From Bacteroides faecis MAJ27 (GTDB lineage: Bacteria; Bacteroidota; Bacteroidia; Bacteroidales; Bacteroidaceae), in NCBI RefSeq assembly GCF_900106755.1, contig NZ_FNNN01000016.1:88517-152516 (forward strand): DNA of 64,000 nt. Reading direction: 5' to 3'. Position 1 is the stretch's first letter. Each line of letters opens with the position of its first letter. Made by a program: the position numbers and the translations under genes. This document shows, one piece after another, positions 51,601 through 60,900 of this stretch. The notes beneath the pieces are model-generated. The model did not search any database. It was not told the DNA's origin and worked only from the letters and a program-made list of their open reading frames with translations.

Positions 51601-52729
51601 GTATGAAATATATGTGAGTGATGATGGTCGTGGAGTACCTGACTCGCAGAAAGAGAAAATATTTGAAGCTTTCTATCAGATGCCGGATGACAAGGTAGCC
51701 ACGGCAACAGGTACTGGTATCGGATTGGCTTTTGCAAAATCTCTGGCAGAGGCTCATCAAGGTAGCCTTCGTCTTGAAGATAACGAACCGCAAGGCTCTT
51801 CGTTTGTGTTATCTCTTCCTTTGAACAAGGAGGCGGTAGAAGAAACTACCGACATCGTTGAGGTACATTCTGAAAGTGAGGGGACGACAGAGAATATTTC
51901 TTCGGAATTCTCGGGAAAGAAATTCACTGTATTGTTGGTGGAAGACAATGTCGAACTATTGAACCTGACACGCGATTCATTGCTGGCTTGGTTCCGTGTG
52001 CTGAAAGCTTCGAATGGACGTGCAGCTCTTGAGATACTTGAACAAGAAAGTGTAGATGTTATAGTCAGTGATGTCATGATGCCGGAAATGAACGGTTTGG
52101 AACTCTGTAGTAAAGTAAAATCTGAAATAGATTACTCACATATTCCGGTTATTCTGCTGACGGCAAAAACAACCTTAGAGTCTAAGGTGGAAGGCCTTGA
52201 ATGTGGAGCCGATGTGTATATAGAGAAGCCATTCTCTATCAAGCAACTGCACAAGCAGATTGAGAACCTGCTCCGGTTGAGGCAGTCTTTCCATAAGTTG
52301 ATGGCTAGTTTATCCGGAAATGCGACTCAGACTTCAGCAGAGCTTGCGATGTCTCAGAGAGACTGTGAATTTGTTGCTAAGATACAGGAAGTCATTGCTG
52401 ACCAGCTGGCAGACGAGAACTTCTCCATTGATACTCTTGCAGAGCAAATGAACATGAGCCGTTCTAATTTCTATCGAAAGATAAAGGCATTGTCGGGTAT
52501 GTCGCCCAATGATTACCTGAAGGCTCTGCGTATGAATAAGGCGGCTGAATTAATCCGGGGAGGTACACGTATTTCTGAGGTTGCGGCACAGGTAGGATTT
52601 ACTTCCTCCTCCTATTTTGCCAAATGTTTCAAGGTACAGTATGGTGTTCTTCCTAAGGAATATATTAGCCAGCTTTTGAATTCAGGAGAATCAGCAGAGA
52701 TTTCTTCGGATGCTGATCCTAAAGTCTGA
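48692..52729 (+). CDS. Hybrid two-component system regulator (HTCS)
   Basis: A 1345-residue single-chain sensor-regulator. After a signal peptide come about 14 Reg_prop beta-propeller repeats (GLSHNTVWCAIQDSYGFIWLGT and so on), a Y_Y_Y domain (about residues 690-770: LPPGEYEFEVRGSNND), one membrane helix (SFAYFIYILLLMGWIAW), HisKA with His835 in VHEIRTPLS, HATPase (LISNAIKYA, GTGIGLAFAKSL), a receiver with Asp1127 in SDVMMPEMNG, and an AraC HTH (VAAQVGFTSSSYFAKCF). HTCSs bind breakdown sugars in the periplasm and activate a neighbouring PUL. The locus at 53319-61126 is the obvious target. Confidence 0.96.
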   Translation: MKLTKILILLLAFWLEPLSASPYFSFKKYQVEDGLSHNTVWCAIQDSYGFIWLGTSDGLNRYDGRGNKVYRNVLNDKFSLENNFVEALIEEDQNIWVGTNSGLYIYDRATDRFSYFDKTTQYGVYVSSEIKKIIKTENGLLWIATLGQGLFIYDPETEVLTQNSIQTSFVWDVCQSYDKKKVYASSLQEGLLCFDENGKFLQSYRVSSDVNSPDSYKINCVLDIEGEVWLGAGNNLLGRLNHETGIIENYMAPSLNFGAVRSLLKYTENELLVGTDNGLYLFNRELKTFLRADNPADPRSLSDQTINGMMWDAEGALWVLTNLGGINYMSKQTKRFDYYSPAYLSGIPGAGEVVGPFCENKDGNIWIGTQSGLYFFNAVTRELTEHPIGGVKGQKYDIRSLMLDGDCLWIGTYAEGIRVLNLRTGSIKEYTHSRGIPNTICSNDVLCMYKDRKGEIFVGTSWGLCRYNPDADNFMTITSIGSMISVGDIYEDMYNNLWIATTNSGVFSYNTLSGHWKHFQHEREDSTTITSNSVITVFEDNKGVMWFGTNGGGLCSFDPKTEAFIEFDSSLPNKVIYSIEQDQTGDFWISSNAGIFKINPISKAHFRQFTINDGLQGNQFMARSSLRSSEGKLYFGGINGFNVFQPERFVDNAYIPPVYVTDIRLSYLNDEQEVKKLLQLGKPVYMADKITLSYENNSFTIRFVALSYEDPARNRYSYILKGVDKEWITNSENNSASYTNLPPGEYEFEVRGSNNDHQWNEKTTTLKVVITPPWWRSSFAYFIYILLLMGWIAWIAWRWNLRVKHKYKRRMEKYQIAKEQEVYKSKIGFFINLVHEIRTPLSLIRLPLEKLQEIEHEGKEAKYLSVIDKNVNYLLGITNQLLDFQKMENGALQLNLVSCDIKELVNDIYSQFTSPAELKGIELVLTVPDQELVSMVDREKLSKILVNLISNAIKYARARIDLKLVANDAGYEIYVSDDGRGVPDSQKEKIFEAFYQMPDDKVATATGTGIGLAFAKSLAEAHQGSLRLEDNEPQGSSFVLSLPLNKEAVEETTDIVEVHSESEGTTENISSEFSGKKFTVLLVEDNVELLNLTRDSLLAWFRVLKASNGRAALEILEQESVDVIVSDVMMPEMNGLELCSKVKSEIDYSHIPVILLTAKTTLESKVEGLECGADVYIEKPFSIKQLHKQIENLLRLRQSFHKLMASLSGNATQTSAELAMSQRDCEFVAKIQEVIADQLADENFSIDTLAEQMNMSRSNFYRKIKALSGMSPNDYLKALRMNKAAELIRGGTRISEVAAQVGFTSSSYFAKCFKVQYGVLPKEYISQLLNSGESAEISSDADPKV

Positions 52730-52761
52730 TTCTGGTCTGTTAATGAAAGATGGGGCAGGAC

Positions 52762-52792
52762 TTGACAAACCGTTTTTTATATTGTATATTTG
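52762..52792 (+). promoter_or_regulatory. Promoter of the candidate small RNA
   Basis: TTG at 52762-52764 and TATATTTG at 52785-52792 are 20 bp apart, a near-perfect Bacteroides promoter just after the HTCS stop. Confidence 0.75.
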
Positions 52793-52798
52793 TAAGTA

Positions 52799-52966
52799 GC
52801 AACAGACTGTAAATTCGATAAGATTGATAATATAGATGGAAAATTAGTATATTTAAGTATAATATAATAACAGATGGCATGCATTTCTGCTTCGGGTAAT
52901 GCTTGCTGATTGGTCTGCTACAAGCTAAGGGCTGTGATTCTTTATAGGGATTACAGCCCTTTTTGT
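52799..52966 (+). ncRNA. Candidate small RNA between the HTCS and the PUL
   Basis: About 168 nt run from the predicted start site to a terminator. No open frame longer than an 11-codon ATG frame (52874-52909) is seen. The 3' end is a stem (about 14 bp, two mismatches) at 52927-52940 and 52949-52962 followed by TTTTTGTT. The combination of a strong promoter, no gene and a strong terminator supports an independent RNA. It matches no family I recognise. Confidence 0.55.
52927..52966 (+). terminator. Terminator of the candidate small RNA
   Basis: AAGGGCTGTGATTC pairs with GGATTACAGCCCTT (two non-Watson-Crick positions), with an 8-nt loop and a T run. It could also end read-through from the HTCS. 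Confidence 0.85.
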
Positions 52967-53318
52967 TGCTAAAAAGTGATATTTATTCCTGTAGGAAAGA
53001 TATGAATGTTTATAATAAACTTGGATACCGTTTATAATAAACGATGAAAGAATTTATTAATAAACGATTGGATATGAACGCAGCATAGGTTGATATTTTT
53101 TAAATAAATACTAGCGCTGACTTCAAAATATTCTTTTTGTCTTTGATGATATAATGTTTTTTATTTACAGAGAATCTTTTCTCTTTTTGTGTCAATTATC
53201 TGAACAGATTGTGGCATGACGGAAGAATGATATTCTAAATTCGATTTTTATTTTCGCTTTGTTAACGGTTAATGGAAAAAAAGTCTTTTCTTTGTATCAT
53301 CTTAAAAATAATGTAACT
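52967..53318. other. Gene-free leader of the GH43 gene
   Basis: About 350 bp of AT-rich sequence without a supported frame. The motif TTATAATAAAC occurs twice near 53012-53043. A site for the HTCS may lie here, but I cannot define one. Confidence 0.4.
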
Positions 53319-54416
53319 ATGAGAATCTATTTATGCCTGTTATCCTTCTCTGTTCTGTTGAACATTTCTTGTAATTCCAAACATGCCGGGAAGACAGAAG
53401 ATGCTGAAAAAGATACTTATGTCAATCCATTGTTTACGGAAGGCCCTAATCCAAATGCGATTTACCATGATGGAAAATATTATTATACCCATGAGACCAA
53501 TGATCAAATATTCTTATGGGTAACTACCGACATTACTGACATGCCCCGCTCCACCTGTAAGGAAGTTTGGGTACCCAAAGATCCTTCAAACTCTTATCAT
53601 CTCTGGAATCCTGAAATCCGAAATATCGATGGCAAATGGTATATCTATTTTGCGGCTGATGACGGGAATACGGATAATCACCAAATTTATGTGATTGAAA
53701 ATGACTCTCCTGATCCAATGCAAGGGGAGTTTCGTATGAAAGGAGCGATCATGACCAATCCGGAATGGAATTGGGGGATACATCCTTCCACTTTTGAGCA
53801 TAAAGGGGAACTTTATCTTCTGTGGTCAGGCTGGCCTAATCGCAGAATTGGCAGTGAAACACAATGCATTTATATAGCCCGAATGGAAAATCCCTGGACA
53901 TTGGCTACGAAAAGAGTCATGATCTCGCAGCCGGAATATGAATGGGAACGGCAATGGATTAATCCGGATGGCGGACGGACGGCTTATCCGATTTATGTGA
54001 ATGAAAGCCCTCAGTATTTCCATTCCAAGGATAATCAAACGGTGATTGTATACTATTCAGCCAGTGGTTGTTGGTCTCCCTATTATTGTACCGGAATGTT
54101 GACTGCCGATGCGGACAGTGATTTGTTGAACCCTGCTTCTTGGAAGAAAAGTCCTGTTCCTGTATTTCAGCAGAAGCCGGAAGATGGAGTATACGGACCG
54201 GCTGGTCTTTCGTTTATACCTTCGCCCGATGGAACAGAATGGTATGTGTTATATCAGGCGAGGAGCATCCCGAGTGGGAATACAGGAGAGTCGGAAACCC
54301 GTAATCCACGATTGCAGAAGATAGGATGGGATGCTAACGGAATGCCGGATTTGGGTATTCCTCTTCCTGTGAATACTCCGTTGCCTAAGCCATCCGGTAC
54401 GGTTACAAATCAATAA
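53319..54416 (+). CDS. GH43-fold lipoprotein with substituted catalytic residues
   Basis: A 365-residue lipoprotein (signal SVLLNISC) of the five-bladed propeller family GH43, close in layout to arabinofuranosidase-type members (WNPEIRNIDGKWYIYFAADDG, YSASGCWSPYY, PVFQQKPEDGVYGP). The acid Glu99 is kept in NPEI. The usual base Asp in the ADP motif is Asn44 in GPNPNAI, and the pKa-setting Asp of WxID is His155 in WGIHPST. Also, GHNSF-like His is AGLSF. It may be inactive, a binding protein or use other chemistry. I start at ATG 53319. Its stop overlaps convergent apbE by 14 bp. Confidence 0.85.
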   Translation: MRIYLCLLSFSVLLNISCNSKHAGKTEDAEKDTYVNPLFTEGPNPNAIYHDGKYYYTHETNDQIFLWVTTDITDMPRSTCKEVWVPKDPSNSYHLWNPEIRNIDGKWYIYFAADDGNTDNHQIYVIENDSPDPMQGEFRMKGAIMTNPEWNWGIHPSTFEHKGELYLLWSGWPNRRIGSETQCIYIARMENPWTLATKRVMISQPEYEWERQWINPDGGRTAYPIYVNESPQYFHSKDNQTVIVYYSASGCWSPYYCTGMLTADADSDLLNPASWKKSPVPVFQQKPEDGVYGPAGLSFIPSPDGTEWYVLYQARSIPSGNTGESETRNPRLQKIGWDANGMPDLGIPLPVNTPLPKPSGTVTNQ

Positions 54417-55248
54417 TTATTGAGGGAAGAAACTCGGCCGTTAGTACTTTGCGTTGTTCTTGATTTGCCACAAATAGACTGGTTGAAAGAACTTCGCCTG
54501 TTGTTCCATCGTTTGTTACTACAGCTACTTGTCTGACTCCTTCCAGTGGCTGGCCACTCCAAGGAGAAATAATGTGTTTACGCTCACATGAGTCATTACC
54601 GGAAGTGGTCAGGCATTCATTGTTGAGGAGTATAGACTGGTCTTTGTCGCTTTGGACACTATTTGTCTGATTTCTAAAGCCTACTTTCCATCCCATACCG
54701 GAAGGATGGTTGCCCAAAGCGAGTATAGAACTGTTTCCTATGCTTATCAAAGCATTTCCTATTCTATGAGTATTTACTATTTCCTTGATTCTGTCCAAAG
54801 CATAGCCCTTAAGAAATCCTGATAGATTTATGGCAGTACCTGCTTGGTGGAAGAAGATGCTTGATGCTTCAGGTGATAGATGTATTGAATGTATTGTATC
54901 TTGGTTATAGTTCTCCGAATGAATGGTGATGTCGAAACATCCTATTGTTTTTTTATGATATTCTATGCACAGCGCGATCATCGAAAAGAGAGACTGGCTT
55001 ATCACAACGGGAGTTGTAGAAGCTGCCTGATTGACTAAAGCCAGTTCACTTGAAGGATCATAATAATTGGCTGTTCTTTCCAGTTGGCAGAGCGTGTCGT
55101 ATATATGATTGACTGCAGACATTAATTCTTTCTCCGATTTCTGACAACTGAGTATGATATCTACGCGTGTATGCATGGATGAGAACCAGGCATAGAGAAG
55201 CCCGTCGTTGTCATGTGTCTTATATATATGCTGAATGGTATGCTGCAT
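54403..55248 (-). CDS. ApbE-like FAD:protein FMN transferase
   Basis: A 281-residue protein of the ApbE family, which transfers FMN from FAD to a Thr of a target protein. Recognisable are DTLCQLERTANYYDPSSELALVNQ, the LSGFLKGYALDRI segment (DxGGxAKGYxxD in typical members), ISIGNSSILALG and the metal loop region HIISPWSGQP with TSGND. The key DxGG is altered to NLSG, and no export signal or lipobox is seen, so activity and location are uncertain. It is downstream of the SusCD operon but separated by a terminator at 55277-55306. Confidence 0.8.
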   Translation of the reverse strand: MQHTIQHIYKTHDNDGLLYAWFSSMHTRVDIILSCQKSEKELMSAVNHIYDTLCQLERTANYYDPSSELALVNQAASTTPVVISQSLFSMIALCIEYHKKTIGCFDITIHSENYNQDTIHSIHLSPEASSIFFHQAGTAINLSGFLKGYALDRIKEIVNTHRIGNALISIGNSSILALGNHPSGMGWKVGFRNQTNSVQSDKDQSILLNNECLTTSGNDSCERKHIISPWSGQPLEGVRQVAVVTNDGTTGEVLSTSLFVANQEQRKVLTAEFLPSIIIDL

Positions 55249-55276
55249 TTATTCTTTATTGATATATTAATAAGAT

Positions 55277-55306
55277 GAGGTTGTGCCAACGTTTTGACAC
55301 AACCTC
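55277..55306 (-). terminator. Terminator of the SusC/SusD/DUF3823 operon
   Basis: A perfect 9-bp stem (GAGGTTGTG and CACAACCTC), extended by ATGA/TCAT, with a 12-nt loop lies 26 bp past the DUF3823 stop. Confidence 0.75.
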
Positions 55307-55331
55307 TCATTTATCATATATAGAATTTATT

Positions 55332-56045
55332 CTATTTAAGTCTGAATACTTCCGAATATATTCCTTGATCAGAGCCTTGGGGCCATAGACAAATACGTCC
55401 AAATAATGTCCCCCTTTTTAAAGCTGTTTGAAACATACTATTATTACTATAGTCTCTAGTGGCAAAAGTATATATTTTACCAGTTTCATCGTATTGTATA
55501 AGATCCTCTGTTTCGTCATAACGATCTACATTATGTTCAGCATCACTCAAAAATTGTGTGGTACTTAATAACATGATCATACGGTCAATACCAGTACCTG
55601 CTATTTTATTTACTTTAAATGAAGCATTAACCTTATTACCATTTAGAGTCATTTTAGCATCTTCTACTAAATAATAAGGAGTCACTTCAACATCTTGTGT
55701 AGCAAGTCCATTCAGCTTTATTTCAATAGTGTCACGACCTTTATCGCTCCAAGGACCATTACCAGCCTTGGTAATCAGTTGATATTCCCCATCAAAAATA
55801 CAAATGGAGAACTCTCCATTCTGGTTTACAAAAACTTCTACGGGGTCATGCTTTTGATAGCCGCGCTGATATAACTGCAGTTTGACGGCTTCATTGCCAC
55901 GTAATTGTAAAGCCTCTCCTTTATAAACCACACGCCCTTTTATAAAAGAAGTTGGTTCATCATAATTATCTTTTGTACAGCTCATTAATGAGAAAGCCGA
56001 CAAGATGACCATTGAAAATATTTTCGATATTGTTTTCATCTTCAT
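55332..56045 (-). CDS. DUF3823 surface lipoprotein
   Basis: A 237-residue lipoprotein (lipobox LMSC) of the DUF3823 family, found after susD in many PULs. The N-terminal part is a prealbumin-like beta domain (IKGRVVYKGEALQLRGNEAVKLQLYQ), the C-terminal part another beta domain (YGRICLWPQGSDQGIYSEVF-like ending). It is thought to be a surface glycan-binding or accessory protein, by analogy to SusE/SusF. It lies 14 bp after susD. Confidence 0.85.
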   Translation of the reverse strand: MKMKTISKIFSMVILSAFSLMSCTKDNYDEPTSFIKGRVVYKGEALQLRGNEAVKLQLYQRGYQKHDPVEVFVNQNGEFSICIFDGEYQLITKAGNGPWSDKGRDTIEIKLNGLATQDVEVTPYYLVEDAKMTLNGNKVNASFKVNKIAGTGIDRMIMLLSTTQFLSDAEHNVDRYDETEDLIQYDETGKIYTFATRDYSNNSMFQTALKRGTLFGRICLWPQGSDQGIYSEVFRLK

Positions 56046-56059
56046 TTTTTCTTTTTAAG

Positions 56060-57922
56060 TTACTGATAAGGATTTTTCACTAACTTCGGATTATTATTAA
56101 TCCAACCATTATCAATTTCTGAATAATATTGTGCGTCTGTACATTTTAACGGGCGACGCCATAAATCCAATTTTTGCATATCTTTTTCAATGAATACCCA
56201 TTTCCCATCATTAGGATCACCTGAAGCAACCACCTTAAATGGCCATAATCCTAGGCGTTGTGAAGTTCTTGCTGTTGGTTCACCAGTCCATATTTTACTC
56301 GCTTCCATCCAGCGCTTCAAGTCCCACCAGCGATTACCTTCAAATGCAAATTCTACCCGATATTCATGCATGATTTTTTTATGATCAATCGTGTTTAATG
56401 GAAGAATTCCAGCCCGACTACGCACAGCATTAATATATTTCAGTGCTTCTGTATCAGTATTATTTCGTGATAGCTCCCAGCTAGCTTCAGCAGCAATCAT
56501 ATAAGCCTCTGCAATACGGAAATAAACATTCCACATTTCAGAACCACGTCCGATAGTACCTGCAGAAGGGGTAGCATCCAGATATTTGCGTACATAGAAA
56601 CCAGTACGATTTATTTCGCGGTCATTACCACCAAAAGGCCCATTATTTGCTGTGATTAACTTCCCTTCTTCGTCATAAGAATTACGGGCTCCAGTGACTT
56701 CAGACCATGAACCATTTTCTTTTCGTAGCTGTCCTGCTTGTAATTCGATGACCTTACTGTCAAAAGTAGCTCCGGGCACAATAATGGAGCCCATCAATCG
56801 AGGGTCACGCTCCATGAATAGCTCAGTTGGTTCGGTAAAGAATTCCGGATTTTCAGGGGTGCCAATTTCAAATGGTACACTTGTTCCTTTTTGCTCTTCC
56901 GTAGCGTCAAGCGGCTCGAAGGCCTCAACTAGATTTAGTAAAACAGATAAACGGTCACTTCCTGTATCCTGCTCTATACTTTTGGGTAAGTTTCCTTTTG
57001 TAAACTGATGCGTTTGTCCTGGAGAAACATAATCACGGCACCAAATGACTTCCGTATTGCCATCTTTTTGACATACAGCTTTATAAAAATTGTCTGCATA
57101 TGCTTTGTGAGTCTGTTCTGATGCTAACATTAGTTTGTAAGGTCCATTCTCTATGACATCCTTTGCTGCTGCTAGTGCTGTTTTGTAATATTCTTGAGCT
57201 TTGGAAGGAGGTATCCCCACTTCTCCGCCATTTGTGCGCAATTGCGGATGTGCTTCAGTAGTATTATAGGTCGCTAATGAAGCTGCAGTCAAAGCTGCAC
57301 GTGCCTCCAGCATTTTCGCTACCCAGTAATTAGCGCGTGCGGAGTTTTTATTAGTATCCTTTGTTAACATTTTAGCCGCTTCCTGACATTCTGAAATAAC
57401 ATAATCGTATAAATCGGCTTCAGTAGAACGAGGTACCTGTAGAGTTGTGATATCCATACCTGGAGTATAATTGAATATCTCATCATTTATTATAGGTACA
57501 CCACCCAAAGTACGTCCCATACAGAAATAAAGCCATGCACGGATATAACGTACTTCACCTATATAAGCTGTTTTCGTGGCCTCATCTACGGCGTCTGAAG
57601 GTTTAATGCCTTCTAGGAACTGATTAAGATCATGTACTAGGGTATAATCATACGTACGCCATTTGTTTCTGTCAATATTCTCGTCACTATTTGTGTCGAA
57701 ATGAATTACTTCATCCAGCATCGTCCATTGATCCCAGTCATCAATGCGTTGTCCTATTGTGACACGTCCATAAAAATTAGCCAATACTGATTTAACCAAT
57801 GTAGGGTCACCAAAAGTCTGATCTTGGGTTAATAATGTATCAGGCTTTGTATCCAAGAATCCACTACAACTACCTAATGATAACATTGTAGCAGTCATTA
57901 TTGTATATAAATATTTTTTCAT
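56060..57922 (-). CDS. SusD-like nutrient-binding lipoprotein
   Basis: A 620-residue RagB/SusD family lipoprotein (lipobox SLGSC) that covers the SusC barrel and delivers glycan. The N-terminal TPR-rich SusD domain has FLDTKPDTLLTQDQTF and YIGEVRYIRAWLYFCMGRTLGGVPI; the C-terminal RagB domain has KIMHEYRVEFAFEGNRWWDLKRW, the family hallmark. It lies 6 bp after susC, and the pair forms the outer-membrane transporter. Confidence 0.96.
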   Translation of the reverse strand: MKKYLYTIMTATMLSLGSCSGFLDTKPDTLLTQDQTFGDPTLVKSVLANFYGRVTIGQRIDDWDQWTMLDEVIHFDTNSDENIDRNKWRTYDYTLVHDLNQFLEGIKPSDAVDEATKTAYIGEVRYIRAWLYFCMGRTLGGVPIINDEIFNYTPGMDITTLQVPRSTEADLYDYVISECQEAAKMLTKDTNKNSARANYWVAKMLEARAALTAASLATYNTTEAHPQLRTNGGEVGIPPSKAQEYYKTALAAAKDVIENGPYKLMLASEQTHKAYADNFYKAVCQKDGNTEVIWCRDYVSPGQTHQFTKGNLPKSIEQDTGSDRLSVLLNLVEAFEPLDATEEQKGTSVPFEIGTPENPEFFTEPTELFMERDPRLMGSIIVPGATFDSKVIELQAGQLRKENGSWSEVTGARNSYDEEGKLITANNGPFGGNDREINRTGFYVRKYLDATPSAGTIGRGSEMWNVYFRIAEAYMIAAEASWELSRNNTDTEALKYINAVRSRAGILPLNTIDHKKIMHEYRVEFAFEGNRWWDLKRWMEASKIWTGEPTARTSQRLGLWPFKVVASGDPNDGKWVFIEKDMQKLDLWRRPLKCTDAQYYSEIDNGWINNNPKLVKNPYQ

Positions 57923-57928
57923 TGTTTA

Positions 57929-60900
57929 TTAAAATTTTAGGTTTACGCCAATATTTATTACTCGCATCGGAGGATAATCCAAACCATTGTCAGATGCACA
58001 TTCCGGATCCATGACAGAAAGGTTTGATAGAGTCAGTAAGTTTGTACCTGAAACGAACAGTCTTAAATTACTAATGCCAGTCTTGTTTAGCCATGTTTTG
58101 GGGAATGTGTAACCAACTTCCAGATTACGTAACTTTAGATAAGTTACATTATGTAACCAATATGAACTTTTATCATAAGCACTAGTTTCATCAGTATTTA
58201 GACGAATCATCGGATATTTACCCGGAATTAAGGGGCTGTTAGCATCCCATATATCAGATAAATGCCATGCGTCTTTCAACACTTCATCAGGGCTGTTTCC
58301 ATCATTCTGAAACGGACGGGCTGTCTCATAACACTGATTCCATGATGTCATACCAGAGCCAGTCCAATCCATAGCCAAATCAAATCCTTTCCATGATGCG
58401 GAAAGATTAATTCCAAAATTAAGAGTAGGAGTACTATCTACACGATATCCAATAGGACGTTCATCTAAATAATTGATTACACCATCATTGTTTTGATCCT
58501 TATACATAATATCCCCTGGAACTACCGTACGATTACCTTTTCTGTCATTATCAATTGGATAATTAGCAATTTGTTCCCAGTTTTGAAAACGACCGATAGC
58601 TTCGTATCCCCAGTTTACGTATCCTACACGGTGCCAAATGCTGTTACGATATTCATCCCATGAATTACTGAAACGTGGCTTATACTGCTCCCAATCCCAG
58701 AATCTGGAATAGGTTATATTGCCACCAATGCTATAATTGAAGTCATTGATATGGTCAGTCCACGTAATTGAGGCATCAAAACCTTTATGCATATCTGATT
58801 TCAGATTCTCCTTTGGTAGACTAAAACCTGCTTCATTCGGTATTAATACATCATAACGGGCTTCAGGAATTCCATCACGTACACGACGAAAATAATCAAA
58901 TTGAACATTCAAACGGTTATTGAGAAAACCTAAATCTACGCCAATGTCTAGAATCTTCGCTGTCATCCAGGATAGTGTCTGGTTAGGTAGTCCGCGAGTA
59001 GAGGTTCCTACTACCCAATTCCCATCAATTACAGCACCACCACTGTTGTAATTATAACCAGGTAGGTAATCAAAAGCAGAATAGTCAGAAACGGCATCAT
59101 CACCAACTTCTCCATATGAACCACGTAGTTTAAAGTTAGTAACGATCTCACCAAGTTTGCTTTCTTTCCAAAAATTTTCTTCAGAAATACGCCAACCCAA
59201 TGACGCTGATGGGAAGAATCCCCAACGATTGTCTGGGCGAAATTTCCATGAACCATCCCAGCGAGCTATTAATTCAATTAAGTATTTGTCAGCATAGCTA
59301 TAATTGATACGTCCCAAATAACCCATACGAGCCTCTGTTCTATTTCCATCGTCATTAAACTCTTGAATTTCTTTCAGACGAATCAAATCCATTGCATTAG
59401 AAACCGGTGTAGAATGAATCCACATTTTAGGGCGTTTACGTTGACTTGCCTCAAATCCAGCTACGGCAACGACTGCATGTTTCCCGAATTTACGATCAAA
59501 ATTTAACTGGAAGTTTGAAAATTGATCCTCTACCTTCTCACGATTACGTTCACGATAAGGGTTTGACATACGATTGGTTACATAGTAGCTGTCTGTTTGT
59601 TCATTATAGCCATATAATTCATAGGTGAACTCTTGGTTATCCAGTTCGTTGTATGCATAATAGTACCCCAACATTCCTTTGAATTTTAATCCTTTCAGAA
59701 TTTCATATTCAGCAGTACCGTTCATTTGAATTACACGCCATACGTCCGAGACCTTTCCTGTTGTTTCGTAATTTAAAATTGCAAAATTAGTTTCCGGTTG
59801 ATCAGATACCAACTGCGGATAATTGGGATTATCATTGGCAAATGGACGTTTGGTTGGTTGATTTTTCATTGTTGCGAAACGAGGTAGCCATGTATCATCA
59901 CCTCCCGGTACTCCAGGATGACGACGATCCTCAATGCGTCCATTCATGCTTGCACCTACTTTAAGACGTTCATTTACATTCATTTCAATATTCATTTGCA
60001 CATTCGTACGACGAAATCCGCCATAATTGCGAATAGTTGCATCTTGATTAATGTGGGATACTGCTACATAATAATTTGCTTTATCTGTACCTCCAGAGAA
60101 ATTCGTATTGATATAATATTGCGGAGCACTTACCCAGATATAATCTTCCCAGTCCCATCCTTGATATTTAGCGTCTGTACCACTCATCCATTTTTCATAT
60201 TCTTCTTTACTATAACGACGAGAATCATCATTACGCCCAGAAAATGTTTCTGCAGTTACATATGCATGAACATAATCTTTTACATTAGCGGGGCTAACAT
60301 ATTTGGAGTTTTTTTGCCAGCCATAATAGGCGTTAACAGAAACTGTATTTTTAGAATTACGGCTACCTTTCTTTGTAGTAACAACTACTACTCCATTCGC
60401 AGCACGTACACCATACAAAGCAGCTGATGCATCTTTTAATACAGATATAGACTCGATATCGTTAAAATCCATCTGACTAAACTGCCCTGTATCCGAAATA
60501 ACGCCATCAATTACAAATAACGGAGTACCCATATTACGAATTTGCAAAGCTGTTTCAGCCCCAGGGCGTCCATCTTGTTGACGAGTATTTACACCTGCAA
60601 TTTTACCAACTAAAGCTCCACCTGCAGTAACAGCAGAAGAACGGGCAATTTCTTCGGATTTAATAGAAGACACAGCCCCTGTCAACGTTGCTTTCTTTTG
60701 TGACATACCGAAACCTGTAATGACTACTTCATCTAAAACTTGCGTATCTTCCTGTAAGGTCACAGTAATTTGTCTCGACTCTCCTACAGCAACATTTTGT
60801 GTTTGATAACCGATAAAAGAAATCTCCAATCTTGTTTTAGGAGCAACATTTAGAGAAAATTCACCATTTATATCAGTGATTGTACCGGTAGTTCCCCCTA

